Shown here: positions 9,203 to 18,119 of the stretch, piece after piece
Numbering within the stretch: the first letter of the stretch is position 1
Layout of the letters: every line of letters begins with the position of its first letter
Assembly (NCBI RefSeq): GCF_000172795.2
Contig: NZ_CP020947.1
Coordinates: 2,607,001-2,671,000, forward strand
Reading direction: 5' to 3'
Origin: Rhizobium sp. CIAT894
GTDB taxonomy: Bacteria > Pseudomonadota > Alphaproteobacteria > Rhizobiales > Rhizobiaceae
Length of the DNA: 64,000 nt
Program-made: the position numbers and the translations under genes
Notes under the pieces: generated by a model
What the model was told of the DNA's origin: nothing
The model's input: the letters and a program-made list of their open reading frames with translations, nothing else
Databases searched by the model: none

Positions 9203-10159
9203 ATGACGCACACCCCCGACATGCCGCAGCCGGTTACTTTACCTCCTCGCTATTTTTGGCGACGCCTCGAAGCTTTCACCATCGATCTCATCATCTTCCA
9301 GGCAGTCATCCTGATAGTCGTCTCCCATATTTCAGCAGCATTCCACCTAGATTTCCGTTTCCCTGGCTGGACATCCACGTGGTGCGGCGTGACGGTCCCA
9401 GATCAGCTTGCGCAGCGAATTGAGGCCGGTTGGCCATTGAGAGGAAACGAATCCCGTGAGACCTCTATCTGCGAAGTAACGCAAATCGCTTTAGGAAAGC
9501 AGAGATACCTCCAGACAGGTGCTGCGGAAGATACAGAGCATTGGGTCTGGACTGATATGCCGACCTTTCCCCTTGACGCTCACGACAATCCGGTGACCAC
9601 ACCGTTGCCCGCCTATTCCATCCTAATATCAGGCGTAGCAAACACCGTATTCGTCGCGGGGGCGTTCGCTTACTTTTCCGCAAATGGCCGCCGCACGATC
9701 GGAAAGTCGCTCGCGGGCTTGAAGGTCCAGTCTGTCGATGGGCAAAATCCCGCCATCGGCACCACATTCAAACGCGAGCTCCTGAAATTTAGTCCTAGCC
9801 TGTTTTTCAGCGTGACCGTGTTCGTGTTTTCACTGTTTCCAATTCTTCCCACGGAAGACTTCGACACGTTGCTGCGCATGATGCGCGACGGATATACCAT
9901 CCCCGACGATGGCGGGGCAGGATACTATGTTATACTGACAGTTGCGGTTATGGCCTGGTGGCTGTTGCCGTTCGTCGCCTGGCAAGGACAGGTCTTTTAC
10001 GATCGCATCTGCGCCTGCAAAGTCGTGTCGCCCCTGGAGGCGAGCCGTCCCATTGAAGCACGGACCAGGCAAAACAAGCCGCGGATGTACCGCAGGCTGG
10101 CGCCTATTCGCGGCAGCCGCCGCCGGAGGCGAAGGGCCTGCCTGAGAGTACCGTATTGA
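9203..10159 (+). CDS. RDD family membrane protein
   Basis: A 318-aa membrane protein. The N-terminal RFWRRLEAFTIDL-type motif (here PRYFWRRLEAFTIDLIIFQA) is the RDD signature with its conserved Arg and Asp in TM1; GRRTIGKSLAGLKVQSVDGQ is the second conserved segment and WQGQVFYDRICACKVV the third. An 80-residue polar insert (about 55-135) between TM1 and TM2 with cysteines is likely periplasmic and longer than usual. The C-terminal 40 residues are very basic (RRRRRR). RDD proteins are implicated in cation/proton exchange in a few cases; here the role is unknown. Its codon usage looks less GC-biased than its neighbours. Confidence 0.8.
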   Translation: MTHTPDMPQPVTLPPRYFWRRLEAFTIDLIIFQAVILIVVSHISAAFHLDFRFPGWTSTWCGVTVPDQLAQRIEAGWPLRGNESRETSICEVTQIALGKQRYLQTGAAEDTEHWVWTDMPTFPLDAHDNPVTTPLPAYSILISGVANTVFVAGAFAYFSANGRRTIGKSLAGLKVQSVDGQNPAIGTTFKRELLKFSPSLFFSVTVFVFSLFPILPTEDFDTLLRMMRDGYTIPDDGGAGYYVILTVAVMAWWLLPFVAWQGQVFYDRICACKVVSPLEASRPIEARTRQNKPRMYRRLAPIRGSRRRRRRACLRVPY

Positions 10160-10208
10160 GCAGCGAATAGGAGGCCGCGCCCTTGGCGCAGCCTCCATCG
10201 AAAAGAAG

Positions 10209-11462
10209 TCAGGCGCTGTGCATCGCGCCATGCGGCGCTTCGCCCTCCTCCGAGCCGAAGCGCACATCCTTCTTCTCGTAACCGAAGCCGGCGAGCAGGG
10301 CGACGACGAGCGCCACGACAGCCGCGACGATCAGCAGCGCATAGGCGTAATCGCCATCCCAACGGGCGGCGAGGCCCGCCTGCAGCGTCGCGTTGCCGGA
10401 GGCGAGCAGGTTGCCGAGCTGGTAGGCGAAGCCCGGGAAGGTGCCGCGCACCTCGTCCGGCGACAGCTCGTTCAGATGCACCGGCACGATGCCCCAGGCG
10501 CCCTGAACGAAGAACTGCATCAGGAAGGCGCCGATCGCAAGCAGCACCGGCCCCGGCGCATAGGCCCAGAGCGGCGCGACCGGCACGGCGATCAGCGCGG
10601 CGATGACGATCGCCCGCTTGCGGCCGATCCGCTGCGACAGCGCCCCGAAGAAAAGCCCGCCGCAGATCGCCCCGATATTGTAGACGATGGCGATGGCGCC
10701 GACCGTATGGGTCGAATAGTTGCGCTGGGTCTCGAGGAAGGTCGGGTAGATGTCCTGCGTGCCATGGCTGAAGAAGTTGAACGCCGTCATCAGGAGCACC
10801 GCCCAGATGAACAGCGGAATGTTTTTTCGCAGAACCGTCAGGAACGGCCGGCGTCCCGCCGCCTTCCGCTTGAGAAAGGCCGGGCTCTCCTCGACATTGC
10901 GCCTGATGTAGAGCACCAGCAGCGCCGGCACCGCGCCGACGAAGAACATGCCGCGCCAGCCGATGATGGGAAAGAGCAGGAAGAACACGATCGAGGCAAG
11001 CAGATAGCCCGAGGGATAGCCCGCCTGCAGGATGCCCGAGACGATGCCGCGACTCTCCTCCGGCACCGTCTCCATGACGAGCGAGGCGCCGACGCCCCAT
11101 TCGCCGCCCATGGCGATGCCATAGAGCGCCCGGAGCACCAGGAACATGGTGAGCCCGGTGGAGAAGCCGGTCAGGAATTCGAACAGCGAATAGAGCAGCA
11201 CGTCGGCCATCAGCGTGATGCGCCGCCCGTAGCGGTCGGCGGCCAGCCCGAAGATCAGCGCGCCGAGCGCCCGCATGGCGAGCGTCAGGAAGATCGCCAC
11301 CGAGACGGCGGGGACGTCGGTGTGGAATTCCTCGGCGATATATTTGAGAACGAAGACGAGAATGAAGAAATCGAAAGCATCGAGCGTCCAGCCGAGATAG
11401 CTGGCGATGACGGTGTTGCGCTGCTGCGGCGTCAGCCGGCGCAGGCTTTCCAAAGCGGACAT
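10209..11462 (-). CDS. MFS transporter, metabolite:H+ symporter family
   Basis: A 417-aa twelve-TM major facilitator protein. SYLGWTLDAFDFFILVFVLK in TM1 and the loop motif FGLAADRYGRR after TM2 (GxxxDRxGRR) place it with the aromatic-acid/sialic-acid type symporters. ALYGIAMGGEWGVGASLVME in TM4 is also characteristic. Such proteins import organic anions with protons; the substrate cannot be told. The ATG at 11462 has a strong GGAGGAATTC in front; the upstream in-frame extension was rejected. Monocistronic; the spacer upstream (11463-11878, 416 bases) holds two type A repeats. Confidence 0.88.
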   Translation of the reverse strand: MSALESLRRLTPQQRNTVIASYLGWTLDAFDFFILVFVLKYIAEEFHTDVPAVSVAIFLTLAMRALGALIFGLAADRYGRRITLMADVLLYSLFEFLTGFSTGLTMFLVLRALYGIAMGGEWGVGASLVMETVPEESRGIVSGILQAGYPSGYLLASIVFFLLFPIIGWRGMFFVGAVPALLVLYIRRNVEESPAFLKRKAAGRRPFLTVLRKNIPLFIWAVLLMTAFNFFSHGTQDIYPTFLETQRNYSTHTVGAIAIVYNIGAICGGLFFGALSQRIGRKRAIVIAALIAVPVAPLWAYAPGPVLLAIGAFLMQFFVQGAWGIVPVHLNELSPDEVRGTFPGFAYQLGNLLASGNATLQAGLAARWDGDYAYALLIVAAVVALVVALLAGFGYEKKDVRFGSEEGEAPHGAMHSA

Positions 11463-11709
11463 ATGAATTCCTCCGTCCGAAAGCGGCGGCGAGGCGGTCA
11501 ATTCCGGATGCCGTCGGAAGGGGTGCCCGAACCGGGCGGGTTGCGGCTGTCAGGGGCTGCGGTTGCGGGAAAGCGCATTCGCAATCGGAGACAGCGGAAA
11601 CAACGGCAGCAATGCTGGCCGGGTTCCATCACGTTTGTCGTGATCGAGAGCGGCGGCTCGGTGGGGGCACCTCTCGGCGCTCCTATCCGCGGGGCGGCGC
11701 CCACCAACC

Positions 11710-11761
11710 TCCCTCATGCTGAGGCGCGCAGCCCGACAGGGCGGAGCCTCGAAGCACACGC
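11710..11761. repeat. type A repeat, degenerate copy
   Basis: CCCTCATGCTGAGGCGCGCA ... GGAGCCTCGAAGCACACG; paired with an inverted copy at 11799-11846 in the same spacer. Confidence 0.6.
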
Positions 11762-11798
11762 CTCAACATTGCGCCTTGCAACCACAACCGCCCAGCGC

Positions 11799-11846
11799 AC
11801 CCGCCCCGTCCTTCGAGGCCCCTGCGGGGCGCCTCAGGATGAGGCT
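11799..11846. repeat. type A repeat, inverted copy
   Basis: CCGCCCCGTCCTTCGAGGCC, CCTGCGGGGCGCCTCAGGATGAGG: the reverse complement of the copies at 58471 and 5456. Confidence 0.7.
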
Positions 11847-11878
11847 CTCTTAAGCGTCGGCGTATCCTTCAACGTGAC

Positions 11879-12679
11879 TCAAGCCACCCTACCCCGGCAC
11901 GCCCAAGCCACCGACGCAAACGACCGCGGCCCGTCCGGCTCGCCGGCTTCATACGCGGCTCTCATGGCAACGCCGAGCGCCTTTCGCTTCGCTGACTCGA
12001 GCCCCCAGACATACTTGCCGAGCGGCCCCTCACCTACGGCGATCGGCCCCCAATAGTCCTCGAAGGAGCCGTATTCCATCCGGATCAGCAGCGACGTCTC
12101 CTCGACGTCGACAAGACCTTGGCTGACAAAACTCTGCTTCAGCTCCCCTGGCCGCATCATCGGCTGGAAACAATATTTGCGACGCAACGGCAGCGCCTCC
12201 TCGTCGAGCATGACAGCCGTGTCCCACATCATCCGCATGACCGGCATGCCGCCGTAATGATCCCAGACGGTGGCGGCCACCACACCGCCCGGGCGCACGA
12301 CACGAGCCATTTCCGAAACAGCCTTGCCCGCCTCCGGCACGAAATGCAGCACGAGCAGCGACATCGCCCGGTCGAAGCGGCTATCCTCGAACGGCAGTGC
12401 GCAGGCATCGGCCTGCCGGATCGTGATCCGCGGATCGGTGTTGCGTCGTGTCGCCGCCTCGACGAAAACCGGTGAATAATCGATCGCGACGATCTCCCGC
12501 AAACTCGGCTTTTCCGCCAGCGTAAACGCCAGGCTGCCGGTGCCGCAGCCAACATCGAGCACACGATCCCCATCCGCCAATCCGGCGAAATCGATCAGCA
12601 TCGGCGCCAGCCTTTTGCTCCAGCGCCCCATCAGCCTTTCATAACCATCCGCACTTTCGACATTGAAACTCGACGGCAT
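11879..12679 (-). CDS. class I SAM-dependent methyltransferase
   Basis: A 266-aa cytosolic methyltransferase. Motif I is RVLDVGCGTGSLAFTL (residues about 38-53), followed by VAIDYSPVFVEAA (acidic ribose contact) and the ADACALPFEDSRFDRAMSLL segment of the UbiE/Methyltransf_11 group; MARVVRPGGVVAATVWD is the post-motif region. The substrate is unknown. ATG 12679 is preceded by GAGGGAGGCTTCG; the longer in-frame ORF upstream has no protein character. The gene lies downstream of the NmrA-like reductase on the same strand, with a strong hairpin between them, so they are probably separate transcripts. Confidence 0.87.
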   Translation of the reverse strand: MPSSFNVESADGYERLMGRWSKRLAPMLIDFAGLADGDRVLDVGCGTGSLAFTLAEKPSLREIVAIDYSPVFVEAATRRNTDPRITIRQADACALPFEDSRFDRAMSLLVLHFVPEAGKAVSEMARVVRPGGVVAATVWDHYGGMPVMRMMWDTAVMLDEEALPLRRKYCFQPMMRPGELKQSFVSQGLVDVEETSLLIRMEYGSFEDYWGPIAVGEGPLGKYVWGLESAKRKALGVAMRAAYEAGEPDGPRSFASVAWACRGRVA

Positions 12680-12761
12680 CGAAGCCTCCCTCTTCAAGGA
12701 CGATGATCTGTCGCCGCAGAGCCGAGCGATCCGCCGCCTTGCGCGAGGCGGGTCGGGCTCC

Positions 12762-12793
12762 CCGTCGTCCCCGGTTCGGGCCGGGAACGACGG
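12762..12793 (-). terminator. hairpin downstream of the NmrA-like gene
   Basis: CCGTCGTCCCCGG, loop TTCGGG, CCGGGAACGACGG: a 13-bp stem with one mismatch, 9 bp past the stop at 12802. There is no good T-tract, so it may be a repeat acting as terminator or mRNA 3' protector. Confidence 0.5.
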
Positions 12794-12801
12794 AGAGTGT
12801 A

Positions 12802-13683
12802 TCAGGCGGATGCCTTGCCGAGAACGCTCCAGTCGAAGCCGCGCGCCCAATCGGCATAGCTGTGCCAACCGACATCGGGGAAATCGCGGCGCAGGGCAGC
12901 GATGTCGACGTCGTAACCGGTGCGGTCGAACCATTCGAACATCAGCGCCGCGTCCTCGCTCTGCTGCCGCATGGCGGCGATCGGCAGTTCCTGGTAGCGT
13001 ATCGGCCGATCGAGCGCCTCGGACAGGATCTTCGCCTGCTGCTCGCCGGACAATTCGTCGCCAGCAATATCGAAACGCTTGCCGAACACCTGTTCGCGCC
13101 GCTCGGCCAAAGCCGCGACGAAAGCGCCGATGTCCTTGATGGTGATCTGCTGCAGCAGGCGGGTCGGCGGCAGGGCCGCGGCATAGACGCCCTGGCGAAG
13201 CCCATCGATCGCCCAGGGGGCCACCGTGTTTTCCATGAAGGCGACGGGCGCGCTGATCGTATAGGGAATGCCGAGGCCTGCAATATGCTTTTCGACGAGG
13301 TACTTGCTGTCGAAATGCGGAATGCCGGTCTTTTTGTCGGCATCGGCGACCGAGGAATAGATCAGGTGTACGATGCCCGCGGCCTTCGCCGCATTGGCGA
13401 CGGTGATACCCTGGCGTGTTTCGGCCTCCGTCCCGGACTCGTAGCTGTCGCCCATCAGGAACATCGTATCGAAGCCTTCAGCCGCCCTCTCCACGGATGC
13501 GCCATCGTTGAGATCGCCGGCGGCGACCTCGACCCCAGCCGCGGCCAGCCGTTTTGCGCCCTCGCTATCCGGCTTGCGCGAGATCGCCTTGACATGGTGT
13601 CCCCGCGCGATCAGGGCGCGAACGACCGCGCCGCCCTGCTGGCCGGTGGCGCCGGTGACCAGAACCCTTCTCATGTCACTCAT
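12802..13683 (-). CDS. NmrA/SDR-type NAD(P)-binding reductase
   Basis: A 293-aa atypical short-chain dehydrogenase of the NmrA type. VLVTGATGQQGGAVVRALI at the start is the nucleotide-binding GxxGxxG loop, HHVKAISRKPDSE the second strand with an Arg typical of NADPH binding, and YSSVADADKKTGIPHFDSK replaces the classical YxxxK site. Members act as redox sensors or quinone reductases. ATG 13683 (GGAGCAG upstream) was chosen over the longer frame. It is divergent from a LysR regulator 101 bp away, which probably controls it. A second NmrA-like gene (45801) is also divergent from a regulator. Confidence 0.85.
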   Translation of the reverse strand: MSDMRRVLVTGATGQQGGAVVRALIARGHHVKAISRKPDSEGAKRLAAAGVEVAAGDLNDGASVERAAEGFDTMFLMGDSYESGTEAETRQGITVANAAKAAGIVHLIYSSVADADKKTGIPHFDSKYLVEKHIAGLGIPYTISAPVAFMENTVAPWAIDGLRQGVYAAALPPTRLLQQITIKDIGAFVAALAERREQVFGKRFDIAGDELSGEQQAKILSEALDRPIRYQELPIAAMRQQSEDAALMFEWFDRTGYDVDIAALRRDFPDVGWHSYADWARGFDWSVLGKASA

Positions 13684-13784
13684 CTGTCTGCTCCTTGTTT
13701 GTGACCGATGGAGCAAAGTTAGGGCTTGTCGCATTGAACCATAATAGCCTATAGTTGAGAAACATCGTGCCATTTCAGGATACA

Positions 13785-14699
13785 ATGCTCGACCTCAACG
13801 ATATCGTGATCTTCGCCCGCGTCATTGAAGCCGGCAGCTTCACCGCCGCGGCGCGCCTGCTCGGCATGCCGAAGACAACGGTCAGCCGGCGCATTGCCGC
13901 TCTCGAGCGCGAACTCGGCGTGCGCCTGCTGCAGCGCACGACCCGCAGCCTCAGCCCGACGGATGCCGGCCGCCTCTATTACGAGAAAAGCAGCCAGGCG
14001 CTCCGCACGATCGAAGGCGCCAACCTGCGTCTTGCGGAAGTAAGGACGGAGCCCGCCGGCACGATCCGCATATCGGCGCCGGTCGGCTTCGGCGGCCACT
14101 TCCTGCAGGATGCGATCTTCGATCTTCTGGCGACCTACCCGAAGTCGAGGGTCGAGTTGCGGCTGACCGACGACAGGCTGAATCTCGTCGAAAACGGCAT
14201 AGACCTCGCCTTCCGCACCGGCATTCTGGAAGATTCGACACTGATCGCCCGCAAGCTCGGCTCTACCCATCGCTTGCTCTGCGCGAGCCCCGACTATCTC
14301 GCCCGCTACGGCGCGCCCGATCGCCCGGCAGATCTCGTCCGCCACGACTGCGTTGTCGCCGGCCAATCCACCCATACGCAATGGCTGCTTGAAGGCCCGC
14401 ACGGACAGGAAACGGTCTCGGTCTCGGGGCGCTTCGCCGCCAATGAAATGCAGGCGGTCATGGCCGCAGCGATCGCCGGTTATGGCATCGCCCGACTGCC
14501 CCATGGGGTCGCCAATACCTGCATCAGGGATGGGCGGCTACGCCGCGTTCTCGACGGTTACACAACCCCGGTCGGCGGCCTGCACGTCGTCTATCCCAGC
14601 AGCCGGCACCTGCCGCCTCTGGTCAAGACCTTTATCGAACTCGCCGCTAGGCGGTTGAACGCGGGAGCCGATGGCAGCGACGACTTCGCCATCCTGTAG
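13785..14699 (+). CDS. LysR family transcriptional regulator
   Basis: A 304-aa LysR regulator. The N-terminal winged helix (LDLNDIVIFARVIEAGSFTA, LGMPKTTVSRRIAALERELG) is standard, as is the periplasmic-binding-like effector domain (GTIRISAPVGFGGHFLQD, DLAFRTGILEDSTLIARKL). This subgroup (CrgA/DhcR-like) usually activates or represses the divergent gene, here the NmrA-like reductase. The shared 101-bp spacer contains ATAGCCTAT near 13745, a short dyad that could be part of the binding site. ATG 13785 has AGGA just upstream; the TTG at 13755 was rejected. Confidence 0.9.
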   Translation: MLDLNDIVIFARVIEAGSFTAAARLLGMPKTTVSRRIAALERELGVRLLQRTTRSLSPTDAGRLYYEKSSQALRTIEGANLRLAEVRTEPAGTIRISAPVGFGGHFLQDAIFDLLATYPKSRVELRLTDDRLNLVENGIDLAFRTGILEDSTLIARKLGSTHRLLCASPDYLARYGAPDRPADLVRHDCVVAGQSTHTQWLLEGPHGQETVSVSGRFAANEMQAVMAAAIAGYGIARLPHGVANTCIRDGRLRRVLDGYTTPVGGLHVVYPSSRHLPPLVKTFIELAARRLNAGADGSDDFAIL

Positions 14700-14709
14700 C
14701 GGTAGCCCG

Positions 14710-14853
14710 TTACACCTCCTTCAGCACCACCTTGCCGTCGAGGCTTTCGATCCGCTCTCCTGATCGAGGCCTCGACTTCCGCGGCGATGTGCCTTGACGC
14801 GCCGCACGTCCTTATCGAGCACGGCGATTGTGCATTTCAGGAGACGCACACGC
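14710..14853 (-). pseudogene. remnant of a protein-coding gene, two frameshifts
   Basis: Three short reverse-strand stretches in different frames read like one protein: ERVRLLKCTIAVLDKDVRRV, then AAEVEASI, then ERIESLDGKVVLKEV and a stop at 14710-14712. The charged helical character and codon choice look like real rhizobial coding sequence; the frame changes twice within 145 bp. I cannot name the parent family. It sits between the LysR gene and a small lipoprotein gene. Confidence 0.35.
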
Positions 14854-15105
14854 TCACTGCCACAAGAAATCCGGCCCCGTGCTCTGCATCGTCAGCTTCA
14901 GCGTCCCGTCCGGCTGGACGACATAGGTCTCGAACACGCGGTAGCCGAAGTCGCCGAGGAAGCTGTTCTTGACCACCGTTCCCGGACGATAGGGCGAATG
15001 GATGACCTTGCCATAGGTGAGGCTGCCGGGGAGCGGCTGTGGCGCCTCGCCAGCGCTGGCGCAGCCGGCGAGGATGAGGGCAATGGCGATGAGGGCGCGC
15101 TTCAT
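14854..15105 (-). CDS. small lipoprotein, 83 aa
   Basis: The start MKRALIAIALILAGCASAGE is a lipoprotein signal with lipobox LAGC (Cys 15). The mature 68 residues (LTYGKVIHSPYRPGTVVKN, FGYRVFETYVVQPDGTLKL) look like a compact beta protein. No named family is recognised. RBS AGGAAGCCCAG precedes the ATG at 15105. It would be anchored at the periplasmic face of a membrane. Function unknown. Confidence 0.75.
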   Translation of the reverse strand: MKRALIAIALILAGCASAGEAPQPLPGSLTYGKVIHSPYRPGTVVKNSFLGDFGYRVFETYVVQPDGTLKLTMQSTGPDFLWQ

Positions 15106-15176
15106 CTGGGCTTCCTCCGCAAGGCGCCGGCGGCGGCATGCCGCCGCTCTCTTCTTATCACAAAAAGGCTGCGATA

Positions 15177-15554
15177 TCAGGAAACGGCGTTCCTGCCGTC
15201 GAAGTCCCTGCGCAGGGACTGTGCCCGCGAGAGCGCATCGGCGATCCTCTCGTCGGTGAAGGGCTTGGCGATGATATCGAGCGCGCCTTCGATGCCGTTT
15301 CCCACGCTCTCCGGACTGCCGGTGACGAAGATGACGTCGACGCCGTAGCGGTCGATCAGCCGGCGGGCAAGCTGCGCGCCACTCGCCCCGTCGGCAAGGT
15401 TGAGATCGACGAGCGCGACGTCGCTTCTCGGGGCGTAGGCGAGAGCCTGTTCTATCGTCGAAACTGGCCCGACGGTGTGGTGCCCGGCATCCTGCGCGAT
15501 GCGCTCGAGTTCCAGGGCGATAAGGCCCTCGTCTTCAACGATCATGACCTTCAT
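15177..15554 (-). CDS. single-domain response regulator (receiver only)
   Basis: A 125-aa CheY-like receiver with no output domain. The acidic pocket is VEDE (7-9), the phosphoacceptor Asp 50 is in ALVDLNLADG, Thr 78 in IFVTGSPES and Lys 97 in IIAKPFTDER. It resembles the receivers that rhizobia use in general-stress and phosphorelay circuits. ATG 15554 has GGAGGATGGTCC upstream; the longer frame was rejected. No histidine kinase gene is adjacent. The 336-base spacer upstream (15555-15890) shows no gene I can support. Confidence 0.88.
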   Translation of the reverse strand: MKVMIVEDEGLIALELERIAQDAGHHTVGPVSTIEQALAYAPRSDVALVDLNLADGASGAQLARRLIDRYGVDVIFVTGSPESVGNGIEGALDIIAKPFTDERIADALSRAQSLRRDFDGRNAVS

Positions 15555-15890
15555 GGACCATCCTCCTCGCATCGGCGACCGAACCGACGGTCGCACCGCC
15601 GGCAACCGGTACAACGCAACTTCCTCTCGAATGTTTCCCATCCAAAAGGAATACGTGCCGAAAATTGTAACTGATTTCTGCAAGCGTCATGTGCGGCTAC
15701 CGCGCGATGCTGCCGTGACATCGCCCGGCGCGGGGTGCGGGTGGGCAAAGGGCGGCATCGTCTTCTCCTGTGAGCCCACTCGAACGAAACGCGGACGCCG
15801 AGGTTCCTGCCGCACCCGCCCCGGTACGATAGCGAACGTTTGCTTCATCCGTTTCGGAGGTTCGACGCCCGGCAGCGACAGCCTGCCCGA

Positions 15891-16259
15891 TCACTGTTCC
15901 TTATCGAAGAACCCGCTGATGGCGGGGTCGTTGCGGCACCGCGAGAGCGGCAATTGCCGCACGGAGTGAATGCGGGTGATCCCTTCCTCGCCGTCCGTGT
16001 CGACGTCCATGCAGGCGCAGGCATAACCATGCGCGGCATAGGTGTAGACAAATTCGCTATCCGTCAGGTGCGGGATCTTGTCCATTCCCTCGGCCGCCTT
16101 GTAGCCGCTGCCATTGTCCATGATGGTCCAGCCGCCGCCGGCATCGATGAGCAACCATTTGGCCATCGAGGGATTGTCCAGCCAGCCGCAGCGGCGTTCG
16201 GCATGCGCCGCGGCGGGCAGGAGAAGCGTCATCACCATAAACGCATGCAATTTCTTCAT
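15891..16259 (-). CDS. secreted DUF4087-like protein, 122 aa
   Basis: The signal peptide MKKLHAFMVMTLLLPAAAHA is followed at once by ERRCGWLDNPSMAKWLLIDA, GGGWTIMDNGSGY and a C-terminal part with YACACMDVD. The RCGWxxNP opening and WTI segment are what I recall of DUF4087 proteins. Cys residues suggest disulfides in the periplasm. ATG 16259 has GGAGGGGCC in front. Function unknown. Confidence 0.72.
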   Translation of the reverse strand: MKKLHAFMVMTLLLPAAAHAERRCGWLDNPSMAKWLLIDAGGGWTIMDNGSGYKAAEGMDKIPHLTDSEFVYTYAAHGYACACMDVDTDGEEGITRIHSVRQLPLSRCRNDPAISGFFDKEQ

Positions 16260-16341
16260 CGGCCCCTCCGCATCGCCGGCCACTATGCATGCACTGCGGT
16301 AGACGGGGCAATGGCCTTGCAGCTGCGCCGATCAATTTCGC

Positions 16342-17127
16342 TCACGGTTTCTCGTTCGCGCTTTCCGCCCGGAAGGCGGCCTCGCCGGCATCGGAAACCT
16401 CGACCCATTTCTTGTCAGGCTCTGCGTCGGCGACATAGGCATCGTTCCAGTTCCACCACTTGTAAGTCGGGGTCTGGGGATAGCCCTCCGGCGAATCCTC
16501 CCAGACTTCCTGGCGTCCGAGCGGCGTGATATCGAGGTAGTTCCAGGTGCTGCCCATCTGTTCGTCGCCGCGGTTGTTGACGAAATAGGTGCGGAAGATG
16601 CGTTCGCCGTCGCGGTAGAACACGTTGGTGCCGTGCCATTCGTCGACGCCGAAGTCCTTGTCGAAGCTGTCGGTGATCGTCACCCACGGATGCGTCCAGC
16701 CCATCCGTGCTTTCAGCCGCACAATGTCGGCCTGCGGCGCGCGCGAGGCGAAGACCAGGGTGGTGTCGCGGGCGTTGAGATGGGCGACATGGGCGACTTG
16801 GTCGGCCACCATCGAGCAGCCGCGGCAGGCATGCTCCGGCCAGCCGAAGACGCCGGGCTCATAGAAGGCGCGATAGAGGATGAGCTGGTGTCGCCCTTCA
16901 AACAGGTCGCCCAAGCTGACCCTGCCCTGCAGCCCTTCGAATGCGTAATCCTTTTCCACGACCATCCACGGCATCCGCCGGCGCTCGGCGGCAAGCGCAT
17001 CCCGGGCGCGGCTCTGGGCCTTTTCCTTGACGAGCATCTGCTTCCAGGCCGCCTCCCAGGCCGCCTCCGACACGACCGCAGGCTTGTGCATGGCCGGCTG
17101 GCCGCCGTTTTGAGCTATTGTGGTCAT
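16342..17127 (-). CDS. DUF899 family thioredoxin-like protein
   Basis: A 261-aa cytosolic protein of the DUF899 family (thioredoxin-like fold). Typical pieces: LLVKEKAQSRARDALAAER-type start (here MLVKEKAQSRARDALAAERR), RRMPWMVVEKDYAFEG, YRAFYEPGVFGWPEHACRGC with a CxxC-like pair (ACRGC), and FGVDEWHGTNVFYRDGERIF, YLDITPLGRQEVWEDSPEGY. The enzymatic activity is not established for the family. ATG 17127 has GGGAGATTTCAAA upstream. Transcribed alone; divergent from the cyclase gene. Confidence 0.85.
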   Translation of the reverse strand: MTTIAQNGGQPAMHKPAVVSEAAWEAAWKQMLVKEKAQSRARDALAAERRRMPWMVVEKDYAFEGLQGRVSLGDLFEGRHQLILYRAFYEPGVFGWPEHACRGCSMVADQVAHVAHLNARDTTLVFASRAPQADIVRLKARMGWTHPWVTITDSFDKDFGVDEWHGTNVFYRDGERIFRTYFVNNRGDEQMGSTWNYLDITPLGRQEVWEDSPEGYPQTPTYKWWNWNDAYVADAEPDKKWVEVSDAGEAAFRAESANEKP

Positions 17128-17351
17128 TTTGAAATCTCCCGATTGCGGTGAATGCCCGTGCCTCGCCAGGCAAGGCGCGCTTACGTCCGCTGCTTGCCAC
17201 TGTTCACTGTTGCGGGAGATAGTCTGGCAGCCGATCTCGGCCAGTGGGAGTAACAAGTGTGGCGCTATTCATGTGCTGCCTTGGAGAGTTGCCAAAAGCA
17301 GGCGAGTATCGGAAGCTTGTTCTTTGGCTATCAGGCGATGGATTGTTCGAT

Positions 17352-18119
17352 ATGACGACAGCCTCTTCCAGTGAGCCGGCCAGGCACGGCAGCGCCAGGA
17401 TCTGCCGCGGCTGCTGGGATCAGATGCATATGCCGATCCCGATCGGCGGCCCGCTCGCGCTTCCCTTCCGCGCCTTCGGCATCACCCGCAGCAAGATGAA
17501 CCCCGATATCTGCACGATCTGCGAGCGCTCTTTCCAGTACGTCAAGAAGCAGCGCCAGATCACCGTCGACGCCACCATCCTGTTTGCCGATATCAGGGGG
17601 TTCACGGACCTGTCGGAGCGCATCGAGGCGGTGCAGCTGAGCGAGATCGTCAGCCTGTTCCAGGATCGCTGCGCCCAGGCGATCTGGGCGCATGACGGCA
17701 TCGTCAACAAGCAGATGGGCGACGGCCTGATGGCGATCTTCAACTTCCCGATCGTCAGCAAGAATCACGCTGCCGCCGCAATCCTGGCCGCCCAGGAGAT
17801 CCAGCGCAACTGCGCCGCGACGCTGAACGGCCTGGCGCTCGAGGCCCTGCCCGGCCGCACCCTCGGCGTCGGCGTCGGCATCCATTCCGGCGAGGTCCAG
17901 ATCGGCGAATTCTCAAGCTTCCGCAGCGATTTCACCGCCATCGGCGGCGTCGTCAACCAGGCCGCCAGGCTCGAATCCCAGGCCGCCGCCGGCGAGATCC
18001 TGATCTCGGCGGAAACGGCGGCGAAAGCTTCCGACCTGGCGGCGGGCGCCGAAACCCGCGTGCTTGCGCTGAAGGGCATCGAACAGCCGGTGCGGGCGAG
18101 CGTGCTGATCAAGCACTGA
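17352..18119 (+). CDS. class III adenylate/guanylate cyclase with N-terminal paired CxxC
   Basis: A cytosolic nucleotidyl cyclase of about 255 aa. The catalytic domain starts near residue 72: metal ligand Asp 80 in ILFADIRGFTD and Asp 124 in NKQMGDGLMAIF, then LGVGVGIHSGEVQIGEFSS and GGVVNQAARLESQA with the conserved Asn/Arg. It makes cAMP (or cGMP) from the triphosphate. The N-terminus holds Cys 18/21 (ICRGC) and Cys 54/57 (ICTIC), a spacing that could bind zinc or an iron-sulfur centre. Start uncertain: ATG 17352 has a poor ribosome site, and the frame is open to a GTG at 17244. Confidence 0.85.
   Translation: MTTASSSEPARHGSARICRGCWDQMHMPIPIGGPLALPFRAFGITRSKMNPDICTICERSFQYVKKQRQITVDATILFADIRGFTDLSERIEAVQLSEIVSLFQDRCAQAIWAHDGIVNKQMGDGLMAIFNFPIVSKNHAAAAILAAQEIQRNCAATLNGLALEALPGRTLGVGVGIHSGEVQIGEFSSFRSDFTAIGGVVNQAARLESQAAAGEILISAETAAKASDLAAGAETRVLALKGIEQPVRASVLIKH

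Noticed and set aside
10218..12056. 612-aa forward frame opposite the MFS gene
   Set aside because: Antisense of the transporter and repeat spacer; composition typical of a shadow frame.
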